Numbered from the stretch's first letter, positions 1-8,196 are shown. The stretch is DNA of 41,957 nt from DAOTWP01 sp034435675 (GCA_034435675.1 DAOTWP010000010.1:1-41957), one strand, 5' to 3'. Notes: generated by a model from the letters alone, not told the origin. A program made the numbers and translations.

Positions 1-546
1 AACCATCACCAGCGCGCCCGGTTTGGTGACGGCATAACCCAGCGCGGCAGCAGTTGACTCATCCACAATGCGAATTTTCTCCGCTGGAATAAGCTGGATG
101 ACATCGTGCAGCCACGCGAGATAGCCCTCAAACGACCCTACTGGCGCGGACAGCACCAACTGCTCAATTTCGTCAGGCTTGTAGGGCAGCGAGTCAATCA
201 GGGCGCGCATGAAGCGGCTGCCAACATCACGGTCTGACCATGCTGTGCCATCAATGATACGCGGATCAGGCGCCGGTGCGGCGACGATACCCCGCTTGAA
301 ATTGCGAAACAGCCGGTTATCGTGCTGGCGATCCAGCCCGCGATCACGCACCGCCTGCCCCATGCTGATACTCTCTGCCCTGCCATCCACGACATAGACC
401 AGTGACGGAACGAATGACGGACGTTCTTCCGTTGCTTCTGTGCTGATCTGCGGAATGCGCAGAAGCTCCGCATTGCTGTTGTCGCCCAGCCACAGCGCAA
501 TCACGCTGTTGGTCGTCCCAAAATCAATCGCCAGTTTGTAGCCCAT
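1..546 (-). CDS. Hsp70/DnaK-family protein, N-terminal part (cut by window edge)
   Basis: This is the first 182 residues of an Hsp70-superfamily ATPase; the rest lies beyond position 1. The start ATG (546-544) gives MGYKLAIDFGTTNS, where DFGTTNS (residues 8-14) is the phosphate-1 motif of the actin/Hsp70 ATPase fold. Near the cut, VDESTAAALGYA (from about residue 161) is the connect-1 motif. Family members are ATP-driven chaperones. This one departs from DnaK in the intervening sequence, so it is better called Hsp70-like than dnaK. It is the last gene visible on the minus strand at this end, and a promoter-like pair lies upstream. Whether a peptide-binding domain follows cannot be seen. Confidence 0.85.
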   Translation of the reverse strand, partial: MGYKLAIDFGTTNSVIALWLGDNSNAELLRIPQISTEATEERPSFVPSLVYVVDGRAESISMGQAVRDRGLDRQHDNRLFRNFKRGIVAAPAPDPRIIDGTAWSDRDVGSRFMRALIDSLPYKPDEIEQLVLSAPVGSFEGYLAWLHDVIQLIPAEKIRIVDESTAAALGYAVTKPGALVMV

Positions 547-588
547 AACCATCCTGTCGCCGATTGTATCTCTAACCAAACTTTGACC

Positions 589-618
589 ATTGTAGAAGAG
601 GCTGAGCCGATTAGCCAA
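589..618 (-). promoter_or_regulatory. Probable promoter of the Hsp70-like gene
   Basis: Read on the minus strand, TTGGCT (618-613) is followed after 18 bases by TACAAT (594-589), a fair sigma-70-type pair. It lies about 45 bases upstream of the start codon at 546. A second TACAAT lies closer to the gene but has no good -35 partner. Confidence 0.4.
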
Positions 619-653
619 TTAAGGTTGTTACAACTTCGGCAGGTTCGTTAGCC

Positions 654-2411
654 CTATTCAAGCTCCTTGTAGAAATCTGCCGGATGGTAGTTTTCGAGGC
701 TGGATTTGCCGATAAATTCGCGCAGGATGGACGTATCGGGAATAATCTCTGCCTGTGCCGGGGTAAGCGGCTGCACCCAGCTTAGGAAGGACAGCAGTCG
801 GTTGGACTCAATGTATGCCGGGCTGCCCGGCGAAACTTGCAGCAGCAGCGGTTCGACCAGTGGGCGCAGCGCCGCCAGTTCGTAGGTCAGCGCGGAATTA
901 AACATGAAGTCGGCATTGTCCTGATAGGGGAAGATATTGCGTTTTTCGCCCCGGCGCACGCTGCCCCAACGTCCCAGTGTGTCGGTTGCGTTGTAGCCCC
1001 GCGTGTTCGCGTCGCGCACAATGCGGCGCAGCAGGCGCACATCGGTTGTGGGGACACGATTATGCGCGTCAAGATTTAACTGTGTAAGCGCCGAAACATA
1101 AATCCGGTACAGGCTTTCGGGTGGCAGATCGGTTACGAGCGCGGGATTAAGCCCGTGAATGCCTTCAATGATGATCACTTGTCCGGCTTTAAGTTGTGCC
1201 TCGCGCCCATTGCTGCTTTTGCCAGTATAAAAATCGAAACGCGGCAGTTCGACCCGTTCGCCGCGCACAAGCTGCACAAGCTGCTGGTTGAACAGGTTCA
1301 GATTGATTGCCGCCAGCGACTCAAAGTCGTAATCGCCGTTTTCGTCGCGCGGCGTGCGCTCGCGGTCCACAAAGTAGTTGTCCAGTTCGAGTGTGAACGG
1401 ACGGATGCCATGTGCCAGCAGTTGGATCGCCAGCCGTTTGGAAAAAGTCGTTTTGCCTGCGGATGAGGGTCCGGCAATCATCACGACGCGGACACCGTCC
1501 TGGTGGCGCTGCATGATTTCACCGGCTGCCCGCGCGATTTTCTGTTCATGCAGCGCTTCGGCAACCAGAATCAGCTCCTGAATCTGATTGGTAATGACGA
1601 GCCGGTTCATGCGACCCGCGTCTTCCACCCCCAGCCGTTTCAGCCATTCGTCCGCTTCCTGAAAAACCAGACTCAGTTTGTCTACCGCACGGATGGGAAA
1701 TAACTCACCCGGAGATTCGCGCCGGGGATATTGCAGAATGAATCCTTTGCCACTGTTGACCAGCCGGAATGTGGATAAATAGCCCGTTGAGGGCAGCATA
1801 TAGCCATAGTAGTAGTCGGAACGCCCGCGCAGCGTGTACAGCACCAGACTGGGGCGGGTGCGCTGTTCCATCAGGCGCAGCTTGTCGGTTTCGCCGCGTA
1901 ACCGGAACAACTCACGCGCTTCGTCCAGCGGTACGGTGCGCTTGTGAATCGGCTCATTGGCAGCGACAATCGCATGCATATGTGCTTCCAGCCGGGCGAG
2001 ATCGTCATCATTGAACGGCGGACGGTTCAGCGTGGTACAGTAAAAGCCGCCATCCGGCACCGCATAACGCACACTGACATCGCAATCATGCCACAGTTCG
2101 GCAGCAGCCGTTGCCAGCAGCAGCACCAGCGACCGCCGGTAAATGCGCCCGCCATCACTGCTCGAAAGCAGCACCGGTTCCAATGTTGAATCGTGCCGGA
2201 TGGAGTACGCCAGTTCACGCAGTTTGCCATTGCAGATTGCGCCCATAATCGGGCTGGCATAGCGTTCGGGTTGCCGCTGTTGGTCGGCAAGCAGGAGGGT
2301 TTCAATGCTTGTGCCAATCGGCGCGGCAAGGATGCCCCCATGTACCAGTGTTACGCGCACATCTTTGCGCGGTGTTGCAGCCCGAACTATCGAGATTTTG
2401 CGCGCATCCAT
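654..2411 (-). CDS. Uridine kinase-like nucleoside kinase with TGS and tRNA-synthetase-SAD-like N-terminus
   Basis: This 585-residue protein combines a ThrRS-like front half with a P-loop kinase. Residues about 15-65 resemble a TGS domain (VTLVHGGILAAPIGTS). Residues about 70-260 resemble the second additional domain of threonyl/alanyl-tRNA synthetases. Residues about 300-520 form a uridine kinase/phosphoribulokinase domain, with Walker A GPSSAGKTT at 314-322, LELDNYFVDRERTPRDENGD as the substrate lid region and VIIIEGIHGLNP as the Walker B segment. The family is annotated as nucleoside kinase or Udk; phosphorylation of a nucleoside with ATP is expected from the family, and the true substrate is unknown. 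It is transcribed divergently from the FHA gene. A GCTCCTAAG stretch just before the start (AGGAGC on the minus strand) is a good ribosome binding site. Confidence 0.82.
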   Translation of the reverse strand: MDARKISIVRAATPRKDVRVTLVHGGILAAPIGTSIETLLLADQQRQPERYASPIMGAICNGKLRELAYSIRHDSTLEPVLLSSSDGGRIYRRSLVLLLATAAAELWHDCDVSVRYAVPDGGFYCTTLNRPPFNDDDLARLEAHMHAIVAANEPIHKRTVPLDEARELFRLRGETDKLRLMEQRTRPSLVLYTLRGRSDYYYGYMLPSTGYLSTFRLVNSGKGFILQYPRRESPGELFPIRAVDKLSLVFQEADEWLKRLGVEDAGRMNRLVITNQIQELILVAEALHEQKIARAAGEIMQRHQDGVRVVMIAGPSSAGKTTFSKRLAIQLLAHGIRPFTLELDNYFVDRERTPRDENGDYDFESLAAINLNLFNQQLVQLVRGERVELPRFDFYTGKSSNGREAQLKAGQVIIIEGIHGLNPALVTDLPPESLYRIYVSALTQLNLDAHNRVPTTDVRLLRRIVRDANTRGYNATDTLGRWGSVRRGEKRNIFPYQDNADFMFNSALTYELAALRPLVEPLLLQVSPGSPAYIESNRLLSFLSWVQPLTPAQAEIIPDTSILREFIGKSSLENYHPADFYKELE

Positions 2412-2465
2412 TATGCTGCTCCTAAGTTAGTCTTTTGTATGTTCACCCAAATTCCCGTAAAATTT

Positions 2466-2495
2466 TCGGTTATCTACAAGAAGTCATGCTATAAT
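2466..2495 (+). promoter_or_regulatory. Extended -10 promoter for the FHA gene
   Basis: ATGCTATAAT at 2486-2495 gives a perfect TATAAT hexamer (2490-2495) preceded by TGC, an extended -10. The -35 region is weak (TCGGTT, about 18 bases upstream). A start of transcription near 2502 would leave a leader of about 55 bases before the ATG at 2557. The same ten bases occur in front of the isocitrate dehydrogenase gene. Confidence 0.55.
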
Positions 2496-2556
2496 CATTC
2501 AAAGTTCGTGAATAACGTAAAAAGTTCTACTGAGTTCTTGCGATCAACGATCACCT

Positions 2557-3030
2557 ATGGACGATCAGGATAACAAAACACTCCCGCGGCAACCGATCAA
2601 ACGTGTTCGGGCAGAAAAGAGTGACACCGCGATTCTGGCGTCCACGCGCAGGAATCGCCGTAAACTCGGTGGTGACAGTGTTGCGGGCACGTCATCGCTG
2701 GGGTCGCAAAAAGAAGTTCTGCTGATGATCCGGGGCATGATCGAACGAATTGTCCTCACGGATGATTTGTCTATTGTGCTTGGGCGCTCAGACCTGAACG
2801 CCCGGTTTGACCCGGATATTGATCTAACGACCTATGGCGCGGTTGATCGCGGTGTGTCTCGCGCGCATGCGCGCCTGCATCTGTCCGAAGGGCATCTTTT
2901 CATCACCGATTTGGGCAGCACCAACGGAACCTTCGTCAGTGGTAAGCGTCTGGAGCCGGATAAGGCGCAGGTGCTGCGCAAAGGCGAAGAAATTCTGCTT
3001 GGGCGGCTGCCGGTGCAGGTGCTGTTTTAG
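2557..3030 (+). CDS. FHA-domain protein
   Basis: This 157-residue protein has a basic, probably disordered N-terminus (about 1-50) and one forkhead-associated domain (about 53-157). The FHA phosphothreonine-binding signature is complete: GRS at 76-78, SRAHARL from 101, and DLGSTNGTFV around 118-127. FHA domains bind phosphothreonine peptides, so the protein is a reader of Ser/Thr kinase activity. A Ser/Thr kinase is encoded in this window at 27246, though far away, and a link is only inference. Several Thr/Ser residues in the N-terminal tail could themselves be phosphorylated. No strong ribosome binding site precedes the ATG. A hairpin separates it from hpt. Confidence 0.88.
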   Translation: MDDQDNKTLPRQPIKRVRAEKSDTAILASTRRNRRKLGGDSVAGTSSLGSQKEVLLMIRGMIERIVLTDDLSIVLGRSDLNARFDPDIDLTTYGAVDRGVSRAHARLHLSEGHLFITDLGSTNGTFVSGKRLEPDKAQVLRKGEEILLGRLPVQVLF

Positions 3031-3064
3031 CTATTATACCAGACGTGTTCTTGCAGAAACCTGG

Positions 3065-3093
3065 AACTGCCCACCACATGCGGATGGGCAGTT
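3065..3093 (+). terminator. Hairpin between FHA gene and hpt
   Basis: AACTGCCCA (3065-3073) and TGGGCAGTT (3085-3093) form a perfect 9-bp stem with an 11-base loop, 35 bases after the FHA stop codon. Only a short T run (3098-3100) follows, so termination would be partial. It could also protect the 3' end of the transcript. Confidence 0.5.
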
Positions 3094-3121
3094 ACACTTT
3101 GTGACCCTAAGGATAAACGCA

Positions 3122-3682
3122 ATGCCTCCCGCTTATGCGCGCTATTTGCAGGAAGTCCTGATTGACCAAATTACCCTGCAAGCCCGAATTGTCGAACTTG
3201 GTCAACAAATTTCGCAGGATTATGAGGGACAGCCGCCGCCCCTGTTGATTTGCATTCTCAAAGGCGGGGTGATGTTTCTCTCCGACCTGACCCGGCACAT
3301 CAGTGTGCCGCATGAAATCGACTTTCTTGCGGTGTCCAGTTATGGCAAAGGGGCGCGCGAGTCCAGCGGCGAAGTACGTATTGATATGGATCTTTCGGGC
3401 AGGGTGCAGGGGCGTCATCTGCTGCTGGTGGAGGACATTATTGACAGCGGACACACGCTGCATTTTGTGCTCGATGTCCTCAAAGCGCGTAAACCGGCTA
3501 GCGTGCGCCTGTGTACGCTGCTGAACAAGCCCAGCCGGCGCACTGTCGAGATTAATATTGACTATGTCGGCTTCACGATTGAAGACAAATTTGTCTTTGG
3601 CTTTGGGCTGGATCTGGATGAAAAATTCAGGAATCTGCCCTTTATTGCGGTCGCCAATCTTGACGCCTTGAATGAGTCATGA
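3122..3682 (+). CDS. hpt: Hypoxanthine phosphoribosyltransferase
   Basis: This 186-residue type I phosphoribosyltransferase makes IMP or GMP from hypoxanthine or guanine and PRPP in purine salvage. The PRPP loop VEDIIDSGHT (103-112) is the family hallmark, with the acidic pair E104-D105 and the catalytic D108. CILKGGVMFLSDL (about 44-56) matches the conserved N-terminal loop, and SSYG (72-75) the flexible flap. The frame is open much further upstream, but the ATG at 3122 is chosen because AAGGA (3109-3113) sits 8 bases before it and the protein then has normal Hpt length. The stop overlaps the next start by four bases (ATGA), so the two genes are probably translationally coupled. Confidence 0.93.
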   Translation: MPPAYARYLQEVLIDQITLQARIVELGQQISQDYEGQPPPLLICILKGGVMFLSDLTRHISVPHEIDFLAVSSYGKGARESSGEVRIDMDLSGRVQGRHLLLVEDIIDSGHTLHFVLDVLKARKPASVRLCTLLNKPSRRTVEINIDYVGFTIEDKFVFGFGLDLDEKFRNLPFIAVANLDALNES

Positions 3683-5172
3683 GTGATTTGACGCCGCGCA
3701 TTCCCCGACGTCCGCTGATCTGGATGGATTTTGTGCTGGCACTGCGCGACGCGCTGCTGCCGGAGACCATGCCCGTGTATCTGGTGGGCGGTGCTGTGCG
3801 CGATGCCCTGCTGCATCGTCCGATCAAAGATCTTGATCTGGCAACACCGGGGGACAGCATTCGGCTGGCGCGGCGTATTGCCAACCACTGGCACGGCGAC
3901 ATCTTTGTGCTGGACGACGCACGCGGGGTGGCGCGGGTGCTGCTGGATGTGCCGGAAACTGGCGCACTGACACTGGATATCGCCCGTTTTCGCGGAGCAT
4001 CACTTGCGGATGATCTCGCAGACCGTGATTTTACCCTCAACGCGATGGCAGTGGATTTGCGGGGCGATCTGGAACTATTGATAGACCCTCTCAACGGTGA
4101 ACAGGACGCCATCAACAGGATTCTGCGCCGCTGCTCCCCGCATGCGCTGGCAGATGATCCGCTGCGGGCACTGCGCGCCGTGCGGCAAAGCACGCAGTTA
4201 CAACTGCGCATCGTGTCGGAAACTGCACAGGATGTCCGCGCAGCAGCGGACGGGCTGCGCCAGGTTTCGCCGGAGCGTCTGCGCGATGAGCTGGTGGCGC
4301 TGCTCAGTCTTACGCGTGCGGCAGTGGCGCTGCGGGTCGCAGCGGTCATGGAACTGCTGAACCCTGTGCTGCCGGAGGTCAAGACTCTGCAAGCGACACC
4401 GCTATCACTGCCACATGCTCGCACATGCTGGGAGTATGCGCTGGCAGTCGTGGAGCAGCTTAAGCGCATCGTTGCAGTGATCAGTCCCGGACGCCATGAA
4501 GGCACAGCCGCTACCTTCGATATGGGCATGCTGGTGATCCAGCTTGACCGGTTTCGTTCACGTTTGCAAACGGAGCTTGGCAGCATTTGGGCAAATAACC
4601 GCACGGAAGTGTTTCTGTTGGCGCTGGCAGTGCTGCTGCATGATGTTGACCAGCCCGCCGACAGCCCATCGGCAGCAGCAGGCGAACGCGCTGCTGCGCG
4701 GGCAGATGCGCTGCGGCTGAGCAATGACGAAAAACGCCGCCTCATCACCCTGACACAGTACAGTCGTCTGCTGCTGAGTCTACCGGATAACGCACCGCTG
4801 ACACTGCACCGCTTCTGGCGGCAGGTTGGCGAAGCTGGAATTGGTGTCTGCCTGCTGGGGCTGGCACACTATCTGGGTAATGCTGGGGCGCTGCTGATGC
4901 AGGATGACTGGCTGCGGTTGGTCGAGCGTGTGCGGATGCTGCTGCTTGCCTATTATGAACAGTATGAACAGATAGTTGCACCACCGCCGCTGCTGCGCGG
5001 TGACCAGCTCTCCAAACGCCTACAGCTTAAGCCCGGACCGGCGATCAAACGACTGCTTCGGGAATTGGCGGAGGCGCAGGTGCAAGGGCAGGTGACGACA
5101 GCAGCGCAGGCACTGGCATATGCCCGCGCCCTGCTGCCGCTAGACGATAGTGATTCTCAGCCGAGTTCCTGA
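3679..5172 (+). CDS. CCA-adding enzyme / poly(A) polymerase family nucleotidyltransferase
   Basis: This 497-residue protein belongs to the class II tRNA nucleotidyltransferase/poly(A) polymerase family, which adds CCA or A residues to RNA 3' ends using CTP/ATP. Visible motifs are LVGGAVRD (35-42), the metal-binding DLDLA (51-55), RDFTLNAMAVDL (motif B) and ADDPLRALRAVR (motif D region). The C-terminal segment PLLRGDQLSKRLQLKPGPAI is a helix typical of bacterial members. The middle has a degenerate HD-like region with LLHDVDQ. Sequence alone does not decide between full CCA addition and A addition. It overlaps hpt by 4 bases upstream and runs tail to tail into the next gene with a 16-base overlap. 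Confidence 0.88.
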   Translation: MSDLTPRIPRRPLIWMDFVLALRDALLPETMPVYLVGGAVRDALLHRPIKDLDLATPGDSIRLARRIANHWHGDIFVLDDARGVARVLLDVPETGALTLDIARFRGASLADDLADRDFTLNAMAVDLRGDLELLIDPLNGEQDAINRILRRCSPHALADDPLRALRAVRQSTQLQLRIVSETAQDVRAAADGLRQVSPERLRDELVALLSLTRAAVALRVAAVMELLNPVLPEVKTLQATPLSLPHARTCWEYALAVVEQLKRIVAVISPGRHEGTAATFDMGMLVIQLDRFRSRLQTELGSIWANNRTEVFLLALAVLLHDVDQPADSPSAAAGERAAARADALRLSNDEKRRLITLTQYSRLLLSLPDNAPLTLHRFWRQVGEAGIGVCLLGLAHYLGNAGALLMQDDWLRLVERVRMLLLAYYEQYEQIVAPPPLLRGDQLSKRLQLKPGPAIKRLLRELAEAQVQGQVTTAAQALAYARALLPLDDSDSQPSS

Positions 5173-5591
5173 AGTCGCAGGCGCGAATCTTCTTCGGGAA
5201 CCTCAAAATGCATACTCATGGCAGTGGGGTTACGCGCCCCCGCGCTCAACGCCCGGACCATGCTGGCGGGCATAATCAACATCCGCGCAAAGGCGCGCAC
5301 CGCGCTATCGTCGGACAGGATGTTGGGGATGCCGCGTGATCTGCCCCATTCGCTGGCGATAATATGCCGTGCCAGCAGCCGCGCCAATGACATTCGCGGT
5401 GAATAATGATCCTTGATGCTCAGGAAAGTTCCCGAAAGCTGGCTGATGTCCACCTCCTCCCACATATCAGGGCGGGGGTTTTGCAGCATACTTTCAACTG
5501 GCACCGGGGGAGAATGAATTTCAAAAACCTCGATCAGTTCTGCTGCCGCCGCTTCAAGATGCTCTAGCTGCTCAGAGGTCAATTCTGCCAC
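5157..5591 (-). CDS. ImmA/IrrE-like protein lacking the HExxH metal site
   Basis: This 144-residue protein resembles the ImmA/IrrE (DUF955) metallopeptidase family in outline. PPVPVESML (28-36) is the usual N-terminal entry, YSPRMSLARLLARHI (63-77) sits where F-T-x-A-H-E-x-G-H normally occurs, and FARMLIMPASMV (101-112) matches the downstream F-A-x-x-L-x-M-P element. The zinc-binding HExxH is absent, so peptidase activity is not expected; a regulatory or structural role is inference. I place the start at GTG 5591 because GGAGGAG lies 9 bases before it. The open frame continues to a GTG at 5621. It is the last gene of a minus-strand run after rsmD. The family assignment rests on these short motifs only. 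Confidence 0.65.
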   Translation of the reverse strand: MAELTSEQLEHLEAAAAELIEVFEIHSPPVPVESMLQNPRPDMWEEVDISQLSGTFLSIKDHYSPRMSLARLLARHIIASEWGRSRGIPNILSDDSAVRAFARMLIMPASMVRALSAGARNPTAMSMHFEVPEEDSRLRLQELG

Positions 5592-5654
5592 CGTGATGAT
5601 CTCCTCCACACACACGCACACTTTCAGTATACTGCATATTCATGGGAGTATTGC

Positions 5655-6257
5655 CTACTCTTCCGGGACTTGCTGAGCGGTGGGATCGCTGGCGGCGTGG
5701 GCGGCGTGGGCTTCAAAGAACCAGAGCAGCGTTTTGCCGTAACGCCGTTCATCGTAAGGGCTGAGGTGTTGCAGCGTGACCGGCGCATATTCGTCCGGGT
5801 CAATCTGCACAATGACGAGTGTACCCGGTGGAATCCATGCCGGTTTTGCGTCGAGCAGCTTCAGGGTTTCTAGCCACAGGTTCTTATACTGCGGTGGCGC
5901 GATATAGATGCAGCTGTAGACCTGATCGGGCGCGTGCCGCAGCAGCGATAGGACATCCGCGCGACGCACTATCGCGCGCTCTGCCAGCCGGGTGATTGCC
6001 AGATTTTCGTGAATCGTGCGTACTGCCAGCCGGTCCATCTCGACAAAGACTGCCTGCCGCGCGCCCCGGCTGAGCGCTTCAATGCCGACGCTGCCTGTTC
6101 CGGAGAACAGGTCAAGAAAGGTCATGCCAACGACCTCACGTCCCAGAATGCTGAACAGCGCTTCCTTGACCCGATCCATAATTGGGCGGGTGGTGTCCCC
6201 CGGAACCAGCTTCAAACGACGCCCTTTGGCGCTTCCTGTGATGACACGAATAGGCAT
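5655..6257 (-). CDS. rsmD: 16S rRNA (guanine(966)-N2)-methyltransferase RsmD
   Basis: The 200-residue product is a Rossmann-fold methyltransferase of the RsmD family, which uses SAM to methylate G966 of 16S rRNA on the 30S subunit. RVITGSAKGRRL (4-15) and TRPIMDRVKEALFSIL (23-38) are RsmD signatures, and LDLFSGTGSVGIEALSRGA (48-66) is the SAM-binding motif. The catalytic motif, normally (D/N)PPY, reads APPQY at 120-124, an unusual form discussed under findings. I use ATG 6257, which begins directly at the conserved MPIRVITG; a TTG at 6278 is a possible longer start. It lies 36 bases behind the UroD-family gene, suggesting co-transcription. Confidence 0.88.
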   Translation of the reverse strand: MPIRVITGSAKGRRLKLVPGDTTRPIMDRVKEALFSILGREVVGMTFLDLFSGTGSVGIEALSRGARQAVFVEMDRLAVRTIHENLAITRLAERAIVRRADVLSLLRHAPDQVYSCIYIAPPQYKNLWLETLKLLDAKPAWIPPGTLVIVQIDPDEYAPVTLQHLSPYDERRYGKTLLWFFEAHAAHAASDPTAQQVPEE

Positions 6258-6293
6258 AAGCAGAGTCGATTCGACCAATATGGATAATTAGAG

Positions 6294-7289
6294 TTAGCGG
6301 GTGATCTCAACGACCTGCCTTGTGGCACGGGCATTGGATAACGGTGTGGTCACGAGCATCACGCAGCCGGTGGATAGTATGAGCCGCCGCCCCGCAGTCT
6401 GGGCGATGCTGTCCCGCGCCGTGTTGCCAATTGAGGCGGGTGTACCCTGATGCAAGTCTTCCCACTGCGCCAGACCGCCGCAAACTGCTCCCCGAAACAG
6501 GGTCTTGCCCTGCGGCAGATCGGGTTTGGTGTGGCGATCATGCCAGTTTAGCACCTGTGCAGGATAACTGCTGACGAGTTCAAACATGGGTGCATCCCCA
6601 TGCAGGTGGAGCATGTTCAACCACCACTTGTCCGGCAGCGATTCTAGAATTTTGAGGTCATATGGGACGCCAAATGCCTCGTATTCTGCCTGGGACATGA
6701 TATCAAAGCTGGCGTGCTGCATGGCATAGAAGATTCCGGCAATTGGCAGGCGCCGCAGTGCATCAATGAACCGCAGGATGCTTTCCGTAATGCTGTTCAG
6801 TCCACTGCGCAGGCGGTCTGGGTGCGTGCGCAACTGACGAAGCAATAATTCCTGCCCGGCAAGCTTTTTGGCGTGTGACAGCGGGCTGAAGATGGTCGCC
6901 AGCACGGGGGCTTCATGGCTGCTGTCCGTCAGCCCGTCCGTCACCATACGCAGACATTCCAGATATTTGCCCAGTTCGCCCCGCAGTGGATCCAGCACGC
7001 GCAGTTCGGTCCAGTCCAGCGAACGTTTGACCACATATTTAGTCACTTCGCGGTTGCCTTCAATGGCGCCGCGCCATTCATCCTGTACGCCGTAGTCAAG
7101 GACGCAGTAGGTACTGGCAGGGGTCACTTTGACCAGATCCCAGTCATAAGTCCTCTGAAACTCGACTACCGACTGTGCCAGATCCGCCGCCCGCTGGTCA
7201 TCGCCGGGGAAATGCCGCCACAGAGCAACCGGTACACGATCGGTTGCCTCACCAGCAATGGTCTTTTCAAGGCGTTCGCGTTTGTTCAT
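6294..7289 (-). CDS. Uroporphyrinogen decarboxylase-family protein (not HemE)
   Basis: This 331-residue protein has the UroD/MtaA TIM-barrel pattern. It starts MNKRERLEKTIAGEATDRVP, followed by LWRHFPGDDQ where true HemE has the R-x-x-R-Q-A-G substrate-binding motif. Further family-like segments are TPASTYCVLDYG and MLHLHGDAP. Members of this wider family include cobamide-dependent methyltransferases and enzymes of unknown substrate. Without the HemE arginine motif, haem synthesis is unlikely. The neighbours (TPR protein upstream, rsmD downstream) do not point to a pathway. The gap to the upstream TPR gene is 31 bases, so both are probably on one transcript. Confidence 0.75.
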   Translation of the reverse strand: MNKRERLEKTIAGEATDRVPVALWRHFPGDDQRAADLAQSVVEFQRTYDWDLVKVTPASTYCVLDYGVQDEWRGAIEGNREVTKYVVKRSLDWTELRVLDPLRGELGKYLECLRMVTDGLTDSSHEAPVLATIFSPLSHAKKLAGQELLLRQLRTHPDRLRSGLNSITESILRFIDALRRLPIAGIFYAMQHASFDIMSQAEYEAFGVPYDLKILESLPDKWWLNMLHLHGDAPMFELVSSYPAQVLNWHDRHTKPDLPQGKTLFRGAVCGGLAQWEDLHQGTPASIGNTARDSIAQTAGRRLILSTGCVMLVTTPLSNARATRQVVEITR

Positions 7290-7320
7290 GCTCGCCCGTT
7301 AAACAGCCCTTTGATTACTC

Positions 7321-8016
7321 TCAAGCTTTGAGTTCTTCCAAACGTTGCCGGATCATCCGTCCCATCATCATCAACCGGTCACGGGTGCGGCGCTCGCTGA
7401 TGTTGGATTGTTCCAGCGGACCAAAAACATCATAGAGATTTTCGATTTCACTGCGATACTGTGTCCGTGCCTGAGTCGTCGCTTCGGCACTGCCTGCCGC
7501 GCTGACGACTGCTGCTGCTCTGGCTCGCAGCGCTTCCAGACTTTCGCGGTACTTATTTTCCAGTTCGCGGACATGACCGTGCTGATCGGCATCATGCTGC
7601 CTAATGTCTTCCATTGCTGCCATCACTGCATCCATAAGCTTGACAGCATCATTGTGACGGTTCTGGAAATCGCCTACCGGGTCAGCCGCTGTGGGTTGTT
7701 CCACTGCACGGATAGCTTGATTAAAGCCTTTGACGGCGTCATCGTGCAATGCTTTCAGTTTTCCGAAGCGTTTGCTTCGGTTCGCCAGCGAGTCAGCCGC
7801 GTGTGTGACCAATGTCAGTGCCTGTTCAAACGAGTTGGTCGCCGCGGCTTTTTGACCGCTGGCGCGTTCCGCCAGACCTTTGCCATAGAATGCATCAATG
7901 TTATTCGGATCGCGGTTTAATACTGCCTGAAATGCCTTAACCGCTTCATCATTGTGATTCTGGCGGTGTGCGCTCCACGCGCTCCCAATTTCAACGCGAA
8001 TCGTTTGTTCTGCCAT
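7321..8016 (-). CDS. TPR-repeat cytoplasmic protein
   Basis: This 231-residue protein lacks a signal peptide and membrane segments. Residues 8-70 form about two tetratricopeptide repeats (AWSAHRQNHNDEAVKAFQAV, then DAFYGKGLAERASGQKAAAT), and the rest is predicted helical and charged, probably coiled-coil (about 115-231). TPRs mediate protein-protein contact; the partner is unknown. The frame is open for 25 further codons upstream, but ATG 8016 is chosen because the added residues look non-coding and a promoter lies inside that stretch. It heads the minus-strand run ending in the ImmA/IrrE-like gene. Confidence 0.75.
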   Translation of the reverse strand: MAEQTIRVEIGSAWSAHRQNHNDEAVKAFQAVLNRDPNNIDAFYGKGLAERASGQKAAATNSFEQALTLVTHAADSLANRSKRFGKLKALHDDAVKGFNQAIRAVEQPTAADPVGDFQNRHNDAVKLMDAVMAAMEDIRQHDADQHGHVRELENKYRESLEALRARAAAVVSAAGSAEATTQARTQYRSEIENLYDVFGPLEQSNISERRTRDRLMMMGRMIRQRLEELKA

Positions 8017-8055
8017 TGAGTTCTTACTTTCTCGAAATAATAAATCTGACTGCGT

Positions 8056-8084
8056 ATTGTACAAACAGCGGGAACGCAAAACAA
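8056..8084 (-). promoter_or_regulatory. Promoter of the TPR/UroD/rsmD run
   Basis: On the minus strand TTGTTT (8084-8079) is followed after exactly 17 bases by TACAAT (8061-8056). The start codon at 8016 lies about 33 bases beyond the expected transcription start. This is among the better promoter matches in the window. Confidence 0.55.
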
Positions 8085-8196
8085 GCAACATTGTGCCGGT
8101 TTTGTCGAAATTCCACCAACCGCATTCGAATCTCTGTGCGCGCTGCCCATCCGACAGTTATTCACGTTGGCTGGCGCAGCGGTAAAACCCAGCAGA

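Noticed and set aside
2834..3121. N-terminal extension of the hpt frame back to 2834
   Set aside because: It overlaps the FHA domain in another frame and reads as low-quality sequence; AAGGA before ATG 3122 and normal Hpt length fix the start there.
3642..4748. Long open frame (368 codons) on the minus strand inside the CCA-adding-enzyme gene
   Set aside because: Its product is Ser/Arg-rich low-complexity sequence with no motifs, while the plus strand shows clear nucleotidyltransferase motifs. It is a by-product of GC-rich codon use.
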